Shown piece by piece: positions 1 through 6,884 of a stretch of 9,630 nucleotides of DNA. The position numbers were made by a program, and so were the translations under genes. The stretch is from positions 1 through 9,630 of the forward strand of contig JASHSW010000205.1 in NCBI GenBank assembly GCA_030038595.1. Direction: 5' to 3'. The notes under the pieces are model-generated. The model was given only the letters and a program-made list of their open reading frames with translations. It was not told the origin of the DNA and did no database searches. This stretch comes from Methylovirgula sp. (GTDB taxonomy: Bacteria > Pseudomonadota > Alphaproteobacteria > Rhizobiales > Beijerinckiaceae). How positions within the stretch are numbered: the first letter of the stretch is position 1; every line of letters begins with the position of its first letter.

Positions 1-201
1 GGCATCGCGCTGCAGCCGGAGTTTCTGGTCTGGCGGGACATTGCCGAAGGGCGCCTCGAAGTAGTGATGAAAGATTGGGCGCCGCCGCCCGCGGCCCTTC
101 ATCTCGTCACGCCGCCGAGCGACATGCGCCCGGCGCGGGTGCGCGTCCTCATGGATTTCTTGGCACAGCGCCTTGCGAAAGCGCCTTGGGCGGCGCCTTA
201 G
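1..201 (+). CDS. LysR-type transcriptional regulator, C-terminal end (partial)
   Basis: Reading frame 1 is open from the window edge to a TAG stop and gives the last 66 residues of a protein whose start lies to the left. It opens with GIALQPEFLVWRDIAEGRL, the usual closing part of the LysR substrate-binding domain (a Gly-Ile-Ala-x-x-Pro stretch, then residues before a Gly-Arg-Leu turn), and ends in an amphipathic helix, FLAQRLAKAPW. LysR proteins bind a small effector in this domain and control a nearby, often divergent, gene. The DNA-binding domain is outside the window, so target and effector are unknown. A 77-base gap separates it from the next gene on the same strand. I see no clear terminator with a T run in that gap, only a GC-repeat-rich stretch around 208-250. 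Confidence 0.75.
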   Translation, partial: GIALQPEFLVWRDIAEGRLEVVMKDWAPPPAALHLVTPPSDMRPARVRVLMDFLAQRLAKAPWAAP

Positions 202-278
202 CAGTGGCCCGCGCGCGCGCCGCGCCCTATTATTGAACGGCCGCGCGCAAGGTATGCCGTTGTTGATCGGGAGCGCTC

Positions 279-677
279 ATGTCCGATGACGGATTGGTAA
301 CGGTCGCCTGCCGGCGCTCGGTCAAAGAAGCCATCGATCGGCTCGAGGCTGCGCTGCGCGGCAAAGGCGTCACCGTCTTCGCGCGCGTCGATCATGCCGC
401 CGGTGCGGCCACGGTGGATATGCCGCTGCGGCCGACGGAAGTGCTGATCTTCGGCAATCCGAAGGCCGGTACGCCGCTGATGCAAGAAAAGCAGACGATC
501 GGTCTCGACTTGCCCTTGAAAATTCTCGCCTGGGAGGATGAAAAGGGAAGTGTCTGGCTCACCTACAATGCGCCCGAATGGCTTGCGCGCCGTTACGGCC
601 TCGGGGATTCCGCCAAACCCGCTGTCGAAGCGCTTTCAATCGTCCTTGCCAATTTTGCGAAAGCCGCCGCCGAATGA
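279..677 (+). CDS. DUF302 domain protein
   Basis: This 132-residue soluble protein matches the DUF302 family, whose biochemical role is not established. Family marks are the segment GVTVFARVDHAAGA (residues 30-43), the strand EVLIFGNPKAGTPLM (about 55-69), and the later LPLKILAWED with WLTYNAPEWLARRYGL. No signal peptide or membrane segment is seen, so it is probably cytoplasmic. The ATG at 279 is preceded by GGGAG at 269-273 with a 5-base spacer, which supports this start. It follows the LysR-type gene on the same strand and converges with the XRE-type gene, with 15 bases between the two stops. Nothing in the sequence reveals a ligand or partner. Confidence 0.85.
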   Translation: MSDDGLVTVACRRSVKEAIDRLEAALRGKGVTVFARVDHAAGAATVDMPLRPTEVLIFGNPKAGTPLMQEKQTIGLDLPLKILAWEDEKGSVWLTYNAPEWLARRYGLGDSAKPAVEALSIVLANFAKAAAE

Positions 678-699
678 GGTACGCAGTCCGCGTCATTCG
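671..699. repeat. Inverted repeat across two convergent stop codons
   Basis: CGAATGA (671-677) is repeated inverted as TCATTCG (693-699) around a 15-base loop. Each arm contains the stop codon of one of the two converging genes. Three bases of each arm pair automatically because both genes end in TGA, so only four extra pairs are informative. There is no T run on either side. It might act as a weak two-way transcription end, or be chance. Confidence 0.3.
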
Positions 700-965
700 T
701 CGTTGCTGGCGTTGAGCTCCTCGACGGGCACGATGACCGCGGGCGGCTTCATTCGCACGCCGGGCTGGCCGCCGTTCAAGAACTCGACGCCCGCCGCTTC
801 GAGCACGCGGCGCATGGCGTCCAAATCTTCCTCGGGAATCTCGATGCGATCCTCCGCCTCATAGCGCTCGAGGCTGTGCACCGGCAGATCGGCCGCCGCG
901 GCAAGACGCGCCGTCGACCATCCAAGAAGCCCTCTGGCGGCGCGTAAATGGGCAATCGAGATCAC
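693..965 (-). CDS. Small XRE/Cro-type helix-turn-helix regulator
   Basis: A 90-residue protein with an N-terminal helix-turn-helix of the XRE/Cro type at about residues 4-45: LRAARGLLGWSTARLAAAAD leads into the recognition helix region VHSLERYEAEDR. It continues with LDAMRRVLEAAGVEF and NGGQPGVR, a tail common in short regulators of this kind in alphaproteobacteria. It would bind DNA, probably as a dimer. The start is GTG (963-965), the furthest upstream option that keeps the first helix whole, with a modest GAGAAG stretch a few bases before it. It is divergent from the dynamin-like gene across a 199-base gap, so it could regulate itself or that gene, but no operator is evident. No toxin-like partner lies beside it. 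Confidence 0.8.
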   Translation of the reverse strand: MISIAHLRAARGLLGWSTARLAAAADLPVHSLERYEAEDRIEIPEEDLDAMRRVLEAAGVEFLNGGQPGVRMKPPAVIVPVEELNASNDE

Positions 966-1164
966 GAGCTTCTCATCGCTGGCGCAAGGCGCGCAACGTA
1001 TCAGCGTCCCGAGCCCGGAACAATCGTCGAGAGCCGAATGCGCAGACCTTGGCTCGCGGCGGAAGAATTATGCTATCCTTGGCTTTGAGCATGGCGCCCG
1101 CGCCGGCTCGCGATGTGGTATTTGCGCCTGGGGAGACGCATGGACAGAAAGGAAGCTCGAAACC

Positions 1165-2913
1165 ATGGACTCGCTCGATGCCCTCCTTTCCAGGGCGGCG
1201 ACATCCGTGCGCAACGTCAACCCGGCGCAACGTGAAATCCTTGAGAGACTGAACAAGTTAAAAGCTCGGCTTGAGGAAGGTCTGCTCCGCGTCGCGGTGC
1301 TGGGTCAGTTCAAGCGCGGCAAAAGTACGCTGGTCAATGCGCTGCTCGGAACGGCGGTGCTGCCGACCGGCATTACGCCGATCACGGCGATCCCTACCTT
1401 CATCCGGGCGGCGGCGCAGACGAGTGCGCGCGTCTCCTTTGCCAGCGGCAAGGAGCCTATCGTGTGCTCGGTGCCGGAGGAAATTCCGCGCGTGCTCGAA
1501 CGCTACGTCTCGGAAACGGAAAATCCGCGCAACCGGCTCAACGTCGAGCGCGTCGAGATCGGCGTGCATTCGGAACTCCTGAACCAGGGAATCATGCTTG
1601 TCGACACGCCGGGCGTCGGTTCGACGTTCCTGCACAACACCAGAACGGCCGAAGCGACACTGAGCGAATGTGACGCGGCGATTTTCGTCGTCTCCGCCGA
1701 CCCCCCGATCACCGAGGCGGAGATCAACTACCTCGGAAAGGTGCGCGGACTGCTGCCAAAGATTCTCTTTGTGCTGAACAAGATCGATCTTCTCGATGCG
1801 CGCGAACGCGATGTTTCGCTGCGCTTCCTCGCAGATGTGCTCGCGCAGCAGCCGGGCGCCTTGCCGGACCGGATCTTCTGTATTTCGGCGCGACAGGCGC
1901 TTCGGGCAAGACAGGAAGGGGACTCGAAATCGCTCGCCGAAAGCGGTCTTGCAGACCTCGAGCAGGTCCTCGCCGGCGATCTCGCCCGCCAGAAACGCGG
2001 CCTCGTCGATGCGACCGGCCAGCTGCGCGCCGCAGCGCTCATCGCCGAACTGCTGTTCCAAAGCGAGCTCGAACACAAAGCTCTGTTGCTTCCGGAAGAA
2101 GACTTGAAGCGGAAAGCCGACATTTTCGAGCAAAGCGTCGCGCGCTTTGAGTCGGAACGGCAGACGCTCGCCGATTCGATGTCGCTCGATCGAATCCGCC
2201 TGTTGAAGGAGCTCGACGCCGATACGGATCGTTTGTGGAACGAGGCGCAAAGCGTGATCGGCCGGTTGATCGACGCCATCGAACGCCGGTCGAAGGGCGA
2301 GGGGGGCGCGCGCCGGGAAATCGCCCTTGCACTGTCCGATCATTTCGAGCGGGCGCTTGGCGAATTCACGCGGGCGTTTCGCGAGAAATCGGGCGAACGG
2401 CTGGCGATTCATCAAAAACGTGCCGGTGAGCTTATCAATCGCGTACGCCGGACCGCGGCCGATCTCATGGAGATCTCGGTGACCCTGCCGCAATCCGAAG
2501 AGGCTTTCGAGCTCAAGCGCGAGCCCTACTGGGTTGCTCCCGAGCCGTCGGTCTCGCTGATCGGGATTTCAGCGGGCGCGCTGGCGCATCTTCTGCCGAA
2601 AGCGGTGCGCGAAAAACACAAGCGACGGCGTCTGCGGGCCGATTCCGAAGCGGCCATACTCCGCAATGTCGCGAATCTCGACTGGGCGATACGCCAGAAC
2701 GTCGACGATGCGTTCCGGCGCTTCGAGACATCGCTCGACGAGCAATTGAGCCGTGCTCTCGAGGCGACCCGGCAAGCGTTGCGGATTGCGGTCGAACGGC
2801 GCAGCTCGCGGGCGGAGGAAACCGATACCGACATCAAGGACTCGGCTCGCAGCATGGCGGCGCTTTCGGCGATTCTGGCAAAAGTTCAGCGGGCCGGCCC
2901 GACTTCCGCCTGA
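1165..2913 (+). CDS. Bacterial dynamin-like GTPase
   Basis: This 582-residue protein has a dynamin-type large GTPase domain followed by a long helical region. Visible GTP-binding motifs are the P-loop GQFKRGKS (residues 47-54), a switch-I region with threonines at about 71-78, DTPGVGS (147-153), NKID (205-208) and SAR (241-243). From about residue 290 on, the chain is charged and helical, as in the stalk of bacterial dynamins. Around 458-475 is a short hydrophobic stretch (VSLIGISAGALAHLL) followed by a basic run (KHKRRR), a candidate membrane-touching paddle. Such proteins bind and remodel membranes with GTP hydrolysis, in inner-membrane maintenance or stress defence. The ATG at 1165 follows AAGGAAG (1149-1155) with a 9-base spacer. 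Some bacterial dynamins come in tandem pairs, but here there is only one. The exact subfamily is uncertain. Confidence 0.88.
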   Translation: MDSLDALLSRAATSVRNVNPAQREILERLNKLKARLEEGLLRVAVLGQFKRGKSTLVNALLGTAVLPTGITPITAIPTFIRAAAQTSARVSFASGKEPIVCSVPEEIPRVLERYVSETENPRNRLNVERVEIGVHSELLNQGIMLVDTPGVGSTFLHNTRTAEATLSECDAAIFVVSADPPITEAEINYLGKVRGLLPKILFVLNKIDLLDARERDVSLRFLADVLAQQPGALPDRIFCISARQALRARQEGDSKSLAESGLADLEQVLAGDLARQKRGLVDATGQLRAAALIAELLFQSELEHKALLLPEEDLKRKADIFEQSVARFESERQTLADSMSLDRIRLLKELDADTDRLWNEAQSVIGRLIDAIERRSKGEGGARREIALALSDHFERALGEFTRAFREKSGERLAIHQKRAGELINRVRRTAADLMEISVTLPQSEEAFELKREPYWVAPEPSVSLIGISAGALAHLLPKAVREKHKRRRLRADSEAAILRNVANLDWAIRQNVDDAFRRFETSLDEQLSRALEATRQALRIAVERRSSRAEETDTDIKDSARSMAALSAILAKVQRAGPTSA

Positions 2914-3017
2914 GCAGCGTAAGAATTTTGCTTCCAATCTCCGGGGCGGATGGGCGCAAGAGCGGGCGCGCCGCCAAACCGGAACGATCAATCTTAATGG
3001 AATGTCGGGGGCGAAAT

Positions 3018-3049
3018 GTCGCGCCGGCGTATTGACGCCGGCTCGCGAC
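3018..3049. repeat. Strong GC-rich hairpin in the dynamin-rppH gap
   Basis: GCCGGCGT (3023-3030) and ACGCCGGC (3035-3042) form a perfect 8-base stem with the 4-base loop ATTG. A further 5 pairs, GTCGC (3018-3022) with GCGAC (3045-3049), extend the stem after a 2-base bulge. It begins 105 bases after the dynamin-like gene and 90 bases before the rppH start. No T run follows, so it is not a classic intrinsic terminator. It may be a stable mRNA 3' end, a terminator of another kind, or a structured leader of rppH. Confidence 0.5.
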
Positions 3050-3111
3050 GCGCACATTGTCGAAATGGGGATGGAGTTCCCCTTGATGCCTTTGGCTGGA
3101 TGACTCCTGTC

Positions 3112-3123
3112 TTGGTTAACCAA
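3112..3123. promoter_or_regulatory. Perfect 12-base palindrome TTGGTTAACCAA before rppH
   Basis: TTGGTTAACCAA is a perfect inverted repeat ending one base before the rppH ribosome binding site (GGCGGAG, 3125-3131, 7 bases before the ATG). It contains TTAACCA, which resembles a half-site of the alphaproteobacterial cell-cycle regulator CtrA, but a full TTAA-N7-TTAA site is not present. Its position suits an operator or a small mRNA stem that would hide or expose the binding site. Function is inferred from position only. Confidence 0.4.
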
Positions 3124-3138
3124 AGGCGGAGTCGCGTT

Positions 3139-3795
3139 ATGCCTAGAACCCCCGAAAATAACCGTGCACTTGCCGAGCTGCTCGCAGACCCGGTCGTGCA
3201 AATGGTGATGAAGGCCGATCGCGTCACCGAGCAGGAGCTCATTTCCCTGATTGATGCGACGTTAAGCAGGCTTGGGGCTGGATCGAAAGACCGCAGCGCG
3301 TTGAAAGGCGCGCGCTCGGCGCGGGACTATCGCCCGAGCGTCGGTATCATGCTCCTCAACCGGGCTAATCAAGTGTTCGTCGGACGGCGACGCAAAGCGA
3401 ACAGCGGAGCCTGGCAGATGCCGCAAGGCGGAATCGAAGAGGGGGAAGATCCGCGTGCCGCCACGTTTCGCGAACTCAAGGAAGAGATCGGCACGGACAG
3501 GGCTGAAATTCTCGCCGAGAGCAAGAATTGGTTTTATTATGACTTTCCAGAAGCGCTGCTTGGCAAGGGTAGGCACAAGGGCCGACGCGGCCAACGCCAG
3601 AAATGGTTCGTGATGCGCTTCAACGGGGCGGATTCGGACATCGACATCAATACCGCCGAGGCGGAGTTCTCGGATTGGAAATGGGTGAGTCTCTCCGAAC
3701 TCGCTGATCTCGTGGTGCCGTTCAAACGGCTTGTCTACCTGAGCGTGCTCGAAGAATTCCACGATGCCGTCGAGCCGTTCGCCGGAAGCGTTTGA
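3139..3795 (+). CDS. rppH: RNA pyrophosphohydrolase (Nudix, RppH-type) with N-terminal extension
   Basis: RppH removes pyrophosphate from the 5' triphosphate end of mRNAs and so opens them to decay by RNase E; relatives are also annotated as dinucleoside polyphosphate hydrolases (NudH/IalA). From this start the protein has 218 residues. The Nudix box spans residues 97-119 and fits G-x5-E-x7-REUxEExG, with Glu112, Glu115 and Glu116 as metal ligands. Other RppH marks are YRPSVGIMLLN (64-74), AWQMPQGG just before the box, GQRQKWF, and FKR near the end. Typical members begin almost at YRP, so the first 63 residues are extra (see findings). The ATG at 3139 is chosen because GGCGGAG lies 7 bases upstream. 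The frame stays open back to an ATG at 3016, but that lacks a good binding site and adds unconvincing sequence. An in-frame TTG at 3301 would give a usual-length protein but also lacks a clear binding site. Confidence 0.88.
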   Translation: MPRTPENNRALAELLADPVVQMVMKADRVTEQELISLIDATLSRLGAGSKDRSALKGARSARDYRPSVGIMLLNRANQVFVGRRRKANSGAWQMPQGGIEEGEDPRAATFRELKEEIGTDRAEILAESKNWFYYDFPEALLGKGRHKGRRGQRQKWFVMRFNGADSDIDINTAEAEFSDWKWVSLSELADLVVPFKRLVYLSVLEEFHDAVEPFAGSV

Positions 3796-3811
3796 GAAAG
3801 ATCATTTCCGG
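3782..3811. repeat. Inverted repeat across the rppH and HEAT-gene stop codons
   Basis: CCGGAA (3782-3787) and TTCCGG (3806-3811) can pair around an 18-base loop that holds both stop codons (TGA at 3793-3795 and, on the other strand, 3802-3804). The two convergent genes are only 6 bases apart, so any transcription end for either would have to lie here or inside the opposite gene. No T run is present. It is a weak candidate for a shared terminator. Confidence 0.25.
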
Positions 3812-4743
3812 TGCGGCGCCCGGCCAGAGGCGCGCGCTTGGGCATGTGCCTCCACGCGCTGCAAAGCGAGCAATGTCCGCTTTCGCAGCCGGCGCTCGTC
3901 CGGCGCGGTATCTCGTAGGGCCCGCTCAATTACCTCGCGCGCTTCACCGAAATAGACCGTGAGACAATCTTCGATCTCCGCAAGCAACAGCCAATCGGCA
4001 TCGTCGATCAATGCGATCAGCCTACGAACCGCCGTGGCCTTTTCCGTCTGTGGGGCGGCCGCGAGACAAAGCCGGCAGGCGAACACCCGAAGCGTCGGAT
4101 CGCGATCGGCCGTCATATGCCGCAGCACGGGCCACGCCTGCGGGTCAATTCCGGTCTCCGCCAGCAAACGCAACGCGCTGCGCCGTTGCCGCAGCCGCGA
4201 ATCGCTTTCGTGTTCCTCCGCAGCCGGAAATGTCGCGACGGTCATCAAGGCCTGCGTCGCCGCCACACCCAGATTTTTGAGCGCCGCTTCCGCCGCGAGG
4301 CGGCAGTCGTCGTCGGCAAGCGCCGCCGCGAAGTAGGGTAGAGCCTCGGCCCGGCGGAAGGCGCCAAGCGCCTCGATGACTCCCGGCCTGAGCCGTGCCT
4401 CGGCCAGCGATAGCAAAAGCTCGAAGGCACGCTCGTCGCGTCGGCCGGAAAGCGCGCGCGCCGCAGCGTTGATGACCGCGTCGTCGCCCACCTGTTCGAC
4501 CGGATCCGCCCGGGCGCGCAAGGTGCTCAAATATTCGATCAGTACGTCGTGGGCTTTGAGCGCCGCCAACGCTGCGACCGCCAGGCAGCGCGGTTGGAAA
4601 AGTCCGTCAGGCTCGCGTTGGAACAGCAGAGCGCGCAATGCCGGAACCGCGCGGCTGCCGCAGGCGATCACCTCGACGAGGGCGCGATGCCCTTCTTCAA
4701 GCGAGCGCAGCTTGTCGACCACATCGGCGGCACGATTCGCCAT
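3802..4743 (-). CDS. HEAT-repeat protein
   Basis: This 313-residue protein is made almost wholly of Ala- and Leu-rich helical pairs of HEAT/PBS-lyase type. Clear examples are CLAVAALAALKAHDVLIEYL (about 54-73), the run from VIEALGAF through ALPYFAAALADDDCRLAAEAALKNLG, and LRHMTADRDPTLRVFACRLC. Such solenoids usually act as protein-protein scaffolds. No catalytic motif, signal peptide or membrane segment is seen, so it is probably cytoplasmic or bound to the inner face of a membrane complex. The ATG has a strong binding site GGAGGAG (complement of 4749-4755) 5 bases before it. It lies 146 bases downstream of the HyfB-like gene on the same strand, so it could be the last gene of that operon or have its own promoter. 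A role in assembly of the hydrogenase-like complex is possible but is only inferred from position. Confidence 0.82.
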   Translation of the reverse strand: MANRAADVVDKLRSLEEGHRALVEVIACGSRAVPALRALLFQREPDGLFQPRCLAVAALAALKAHDVLIEYLSTLRARADPVEQVGDDAVINAAARALSGRRDERAFELLLSLAEARLRPGVIEALGAFRRAEALPYFAAALADDDCRLAAEAALKNLGVAATQALMTVATFPAAEEHESDSRLRQRRSALRLLAETGIDPQAWPVLRHMTADRDPTLRVFACRLCLAAAPQTEKATAVRRLIALIDDADWLLLAEIEDCLTVYFGEAREVIERALRDTAPDERRLRKRTLLALQRVEAHAQARASGRAPHRK

Positions 4744-4821
4744 TGCCTCTCCTCCGGGCAGCGTTTGGAGGAGTCATCAGCCTGCCGGCGCTTAAAGGCG
4801 AACTCCATCGCCACTGCATAA

Positions 4822-4838
4822 GGTCGGAAAGCCGGACC
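4822..4838 (-). terminator. Weak hairpin after the HyfB-like gene
   Basis: On the minus strand, GGTC, a one-base bulge and GG can pair with CC and GACC across a 4-base loop, followed by TTAT. It lies about 50 bases past the HyfB-like stop. The stem is only six pairs and the T run is poor, so at best it would thin out read-through into the HEAT-repeat gene. Confidence 0.22.
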
Positions 4839-4889
4839 GTTTCGTCAATATCGCTGCCGACAGACCGCGAATGCGACCGCAACTATCGC

Positions 4890-6884
4890 TCAAAAAAGCG
4901 CTACCACAAGGATGATGACGAGCAGCGCGCCAAGCAGCGACAGATAGAACGGCAGATGGCCGGATTGGATGATCCGCAGTTTCGTTGCGACGACCATCAC
5001 GAGCCGTTCCAGTGGCGCGAAGAGGTAGGGGCCGAACACAGGAGCGACATCGTGCGTGAAGACCAATCGCTTGGTGAAATAGGGAAGATCCTCGGTTCCA
5101 CGCGCCGGATGCCGTTCGGTCTCCGCGGTCGGCCGGTAAATGAAACTGTAGAACGTGCGCAGCGCATTGGAAAAAGTGAGCGCCGTCGTCGCGGCGCGGC
5201 GCGGCGCCTCGCTGCCGCCCCCATACCAGACTGGCACGATGCGTATCGAGCCGAACCGGCGCGCCGCCAACCACAATAGGAGGAGCGGCAGAATCGCCAG
5301 GAGCGGCAGCGCGATGATGAGCTTGCCCGGCGAGATGAAGGCAAATTTGGCGGTCAACGGCACGAGCAGCCAGCCATCGCGCATCTTCGTCACGGCGTCG
5401 ACGCCGAAATTGTCGACGACGACGATGCGCAACGCCGTTAGCCATGCCGGCATGCCGACCGCCAATGCCAGCACTAGAAAACCGAGCACCGCGACCGCCA
5501 CCGAATTCGCCATCGGCACGGCGGTGGCCTTCTTTCCGTCGCGTCCCAACAGACCGATGCCGAGCGCCTTGACGGCAGTTGCGAAGGCAACGGCCGCCGT
5601 CAACGCCAATCCTGCGCCGGCGAGCGCCGCAGCGAGCCGGCTGCCGAGGCTTGCCAAATGGAAGCCCTGAAAGAACGTCTGAAAGAGATACCACTCGCTG
5701 ACGAAACCGGCTTGCGGCGGCATCGCAGCCAGACTCATCGAGGCAAACAGCGCCCCGACCCCGAAGATCCAGGAACTGCGCGAAAGGATGCCTCGTTGAA
5801 CGAGCCTATAATCTCCAGCGGCGCGATAGATCCCGTCGGCGGTCAGGAACATCGTGCCTTTGGCGAGCGCATGTCCGGCGAGATGGATGAGCGCAACCGT
5901 CCAGGCGAGCCCAGCGAGGTCCATCAAACCGTCGTGCCGGAACATCAAACATGCGCCGATGAGCGCGACCGAGATGGAGGCGTTCTCGGCCGAAGATAGG
6001 CTCAGCAACTCGCGCCAGCCTTCCTGCTGGAAGGCATAGAGCGAGGTGAGAATGGCGCTTAGGACGGCGATGGCGACGATGCAAATGCCGGAGACGGAAG
6101 CCGGCAACGCATGGGTCGCCGGCATCCAATCGATGAGCCCGCGCGAGAGCCCGAAGAACGCCGCGTTCAGGACGATTCCGGAAAGCAGCGCGCCGGTGGC
6201 ACCGCTGCCCGCCCCATAGGCGCCAGGAAACCATTCGTAAAACGGCAGCAGGCCGAGTTTGGCGCCGAAGCCAAGGAGCAGCAGAAGCTCGATCCAAAGC
6301 TGCTCGGCGTGCGACATCTGGCCGGCACCCGCCGCGAAGTCCGCGAAGGAAAGGCTGCTCGCCGCGCCGGCAAGTAGAAGGAAGGCGAGGATTAAGGCGA
6401 CGAACCCCGCCTCGAGCAGACCCAGCATGAACAACACCGGCCGGCCGTTTTCGGATGCGAGATCCTCTCCGAGAATCATGATCGCGCCGCCCAACCCCAT
6501 CACTTCCCAGGCGACCAGAAAGCTTATGGCGTCTTGGAGACCGAAGACGCCGAGCGCGCCGATGAGACTCACCGCGATGCCGAGCGTCCAGGCGCGTCGG
6601 TTCGGGGAGGGCGTGGCAAGGAAGGTCGCGAAAAACGCGCCCGGCAATCCAAACCCCATGAGCCAAAGCGAATCCGGCGAAAGATAGAAAATCGACGCTC
6701 CCACGCCGAGCGGCGTCGCAATCGGCTGGGTGGCGCCCGGCAAGGTGGCGAAGGCGAGAATGAGAAGCGCGATGCATCCCAATGCGAGCAAAAGGCGGGC
6801 GATGCCGATGCTGCGGCCGCAAAGCGCCAGCAGCGCGGCGGCAATCCACGCCGTAAGGCCCGCAAAGAGTAGATCATTCGACAA
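4890..6884 (-). CDS. hyfB: HyfB/HycC-like proton-translocating membrane subunit
   Basis: A 664-residue, strongly hydrophobic protein of the NuoL/Mrp-antiporter fold, closest in style to HyfB of hydrogenase-4 (E. coli HyfB is about this long). It should lie in the inner membrane with many helices and form an ion channel of the complex. Charged residues expected for transport are seen: Glu127 in AWEVMG, Lys209 in GAKLGLLPF, His338 and Lys342 in GHALAKGTMF, and Glu397 in GFVSEW. The C-terminal segment with FYSFIYRP, VFGPYLFAPLERL and a last hydrophobic helix is typical of HyfB. Where many relatives have a lysine one helix after Lys209, this one appears to have Asn240. The start is TTG at 6884, chosen because GGGAGGT lies 4 bases upstream. 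It overlaps the end of the preceding gene by 11 bases, which implies translational coupling. Confidence 0.85.
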   Translation of the reverse strand: MSNDLLFAGLTAWIAAALLALCGRSIGIARLLLALGCIALLILAFATLPGATQPIATPLGVGASIFYLSPDSLWLMGFGLPGAFFATFLATPSPNRRAWTLGIAVSLIGALGVFGLQDAISFLVAWEVMGLGGAIMILGEDLASENGRPVLFMLGLLEAGFVALILAFLLLAGAASSLSFADFAAGAGQMSHAEQLWIELLLLLGFGAKLGLLPFYEWFPGAYGAGSGATGALLSGIVLNAAFFGLSRGLIDWMPATHALPASVSGICIVAIAVLSAILTSLYAFQQEGWRELLSLSSAENASISVALIGACLMFRHDGLMDLAGLAWTVALIHLAGHALAKGTMFLTADGIYRAAGDYRLVQRGILSRSSWIFGVGALFASMSLAAMPPQAGFVSEWYLFQTFFQGFHLASLGSRLAAALAGAGLALTAAVAFATAVKALGIGLLGRDGKKATAVPMANSVAVAVLGFLVLALAVGMPAWLTALRIVVVDNFGVDAVTKMRDGWLLVPLTAKFAFISPGKLIIALPLLAILPLLLLWLAARRFGSIRIVPVWYGGGSEAPRRAATTALTFSNALRTFYSFIYRPTAETERHPARGTEDLPYFTKRLVFTHDVAPVFGPYLFAPLERLVMVVATKLRIIQSGHLPFYLSLLGALLVIILVVALF

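Noticed and set aside
1049..1079. Possible promoter before the dynamin gene (TTGGCT with a TATGCT/GCTATC-like element)
   Set aside because: The spacing is 14 or 17-19 bases depending on which hexamer is chosen, and neither -10 match is good. It is in the right region but too weak to list as a feature.
1258..2493. Long minus-strand open frame (411 codons) opposite the dynamin-like gene
   Set aside because: The plus strand has every dynamin GTP-binding motif; the antisense frame has none and is Arg-rich shadow sequence.
3066..3081. Small hairpin with GGGGA and TCCCC arms upstream of rppH
   Set aside because: Only five pairs, no T run and no clear relation to a start or a promoter; likely chance in GC-rich DNA.
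4816..4848. Possible minus-strand promoter for the HEAT-repeat gene (TTGACG with TTATGC)
   Set aside because: The -35 match is good, but the 21-base spacer is too long and no better -10 element is seen at 16-18 bases.
5806..6849. Open frame (347 codons) on the same strand as, and inside, the HyfB-like gene
   Set aside because: It is a frame-shifted reading of the HyfB-like gene, full of Arg and His, with no membrane segments or motifs.
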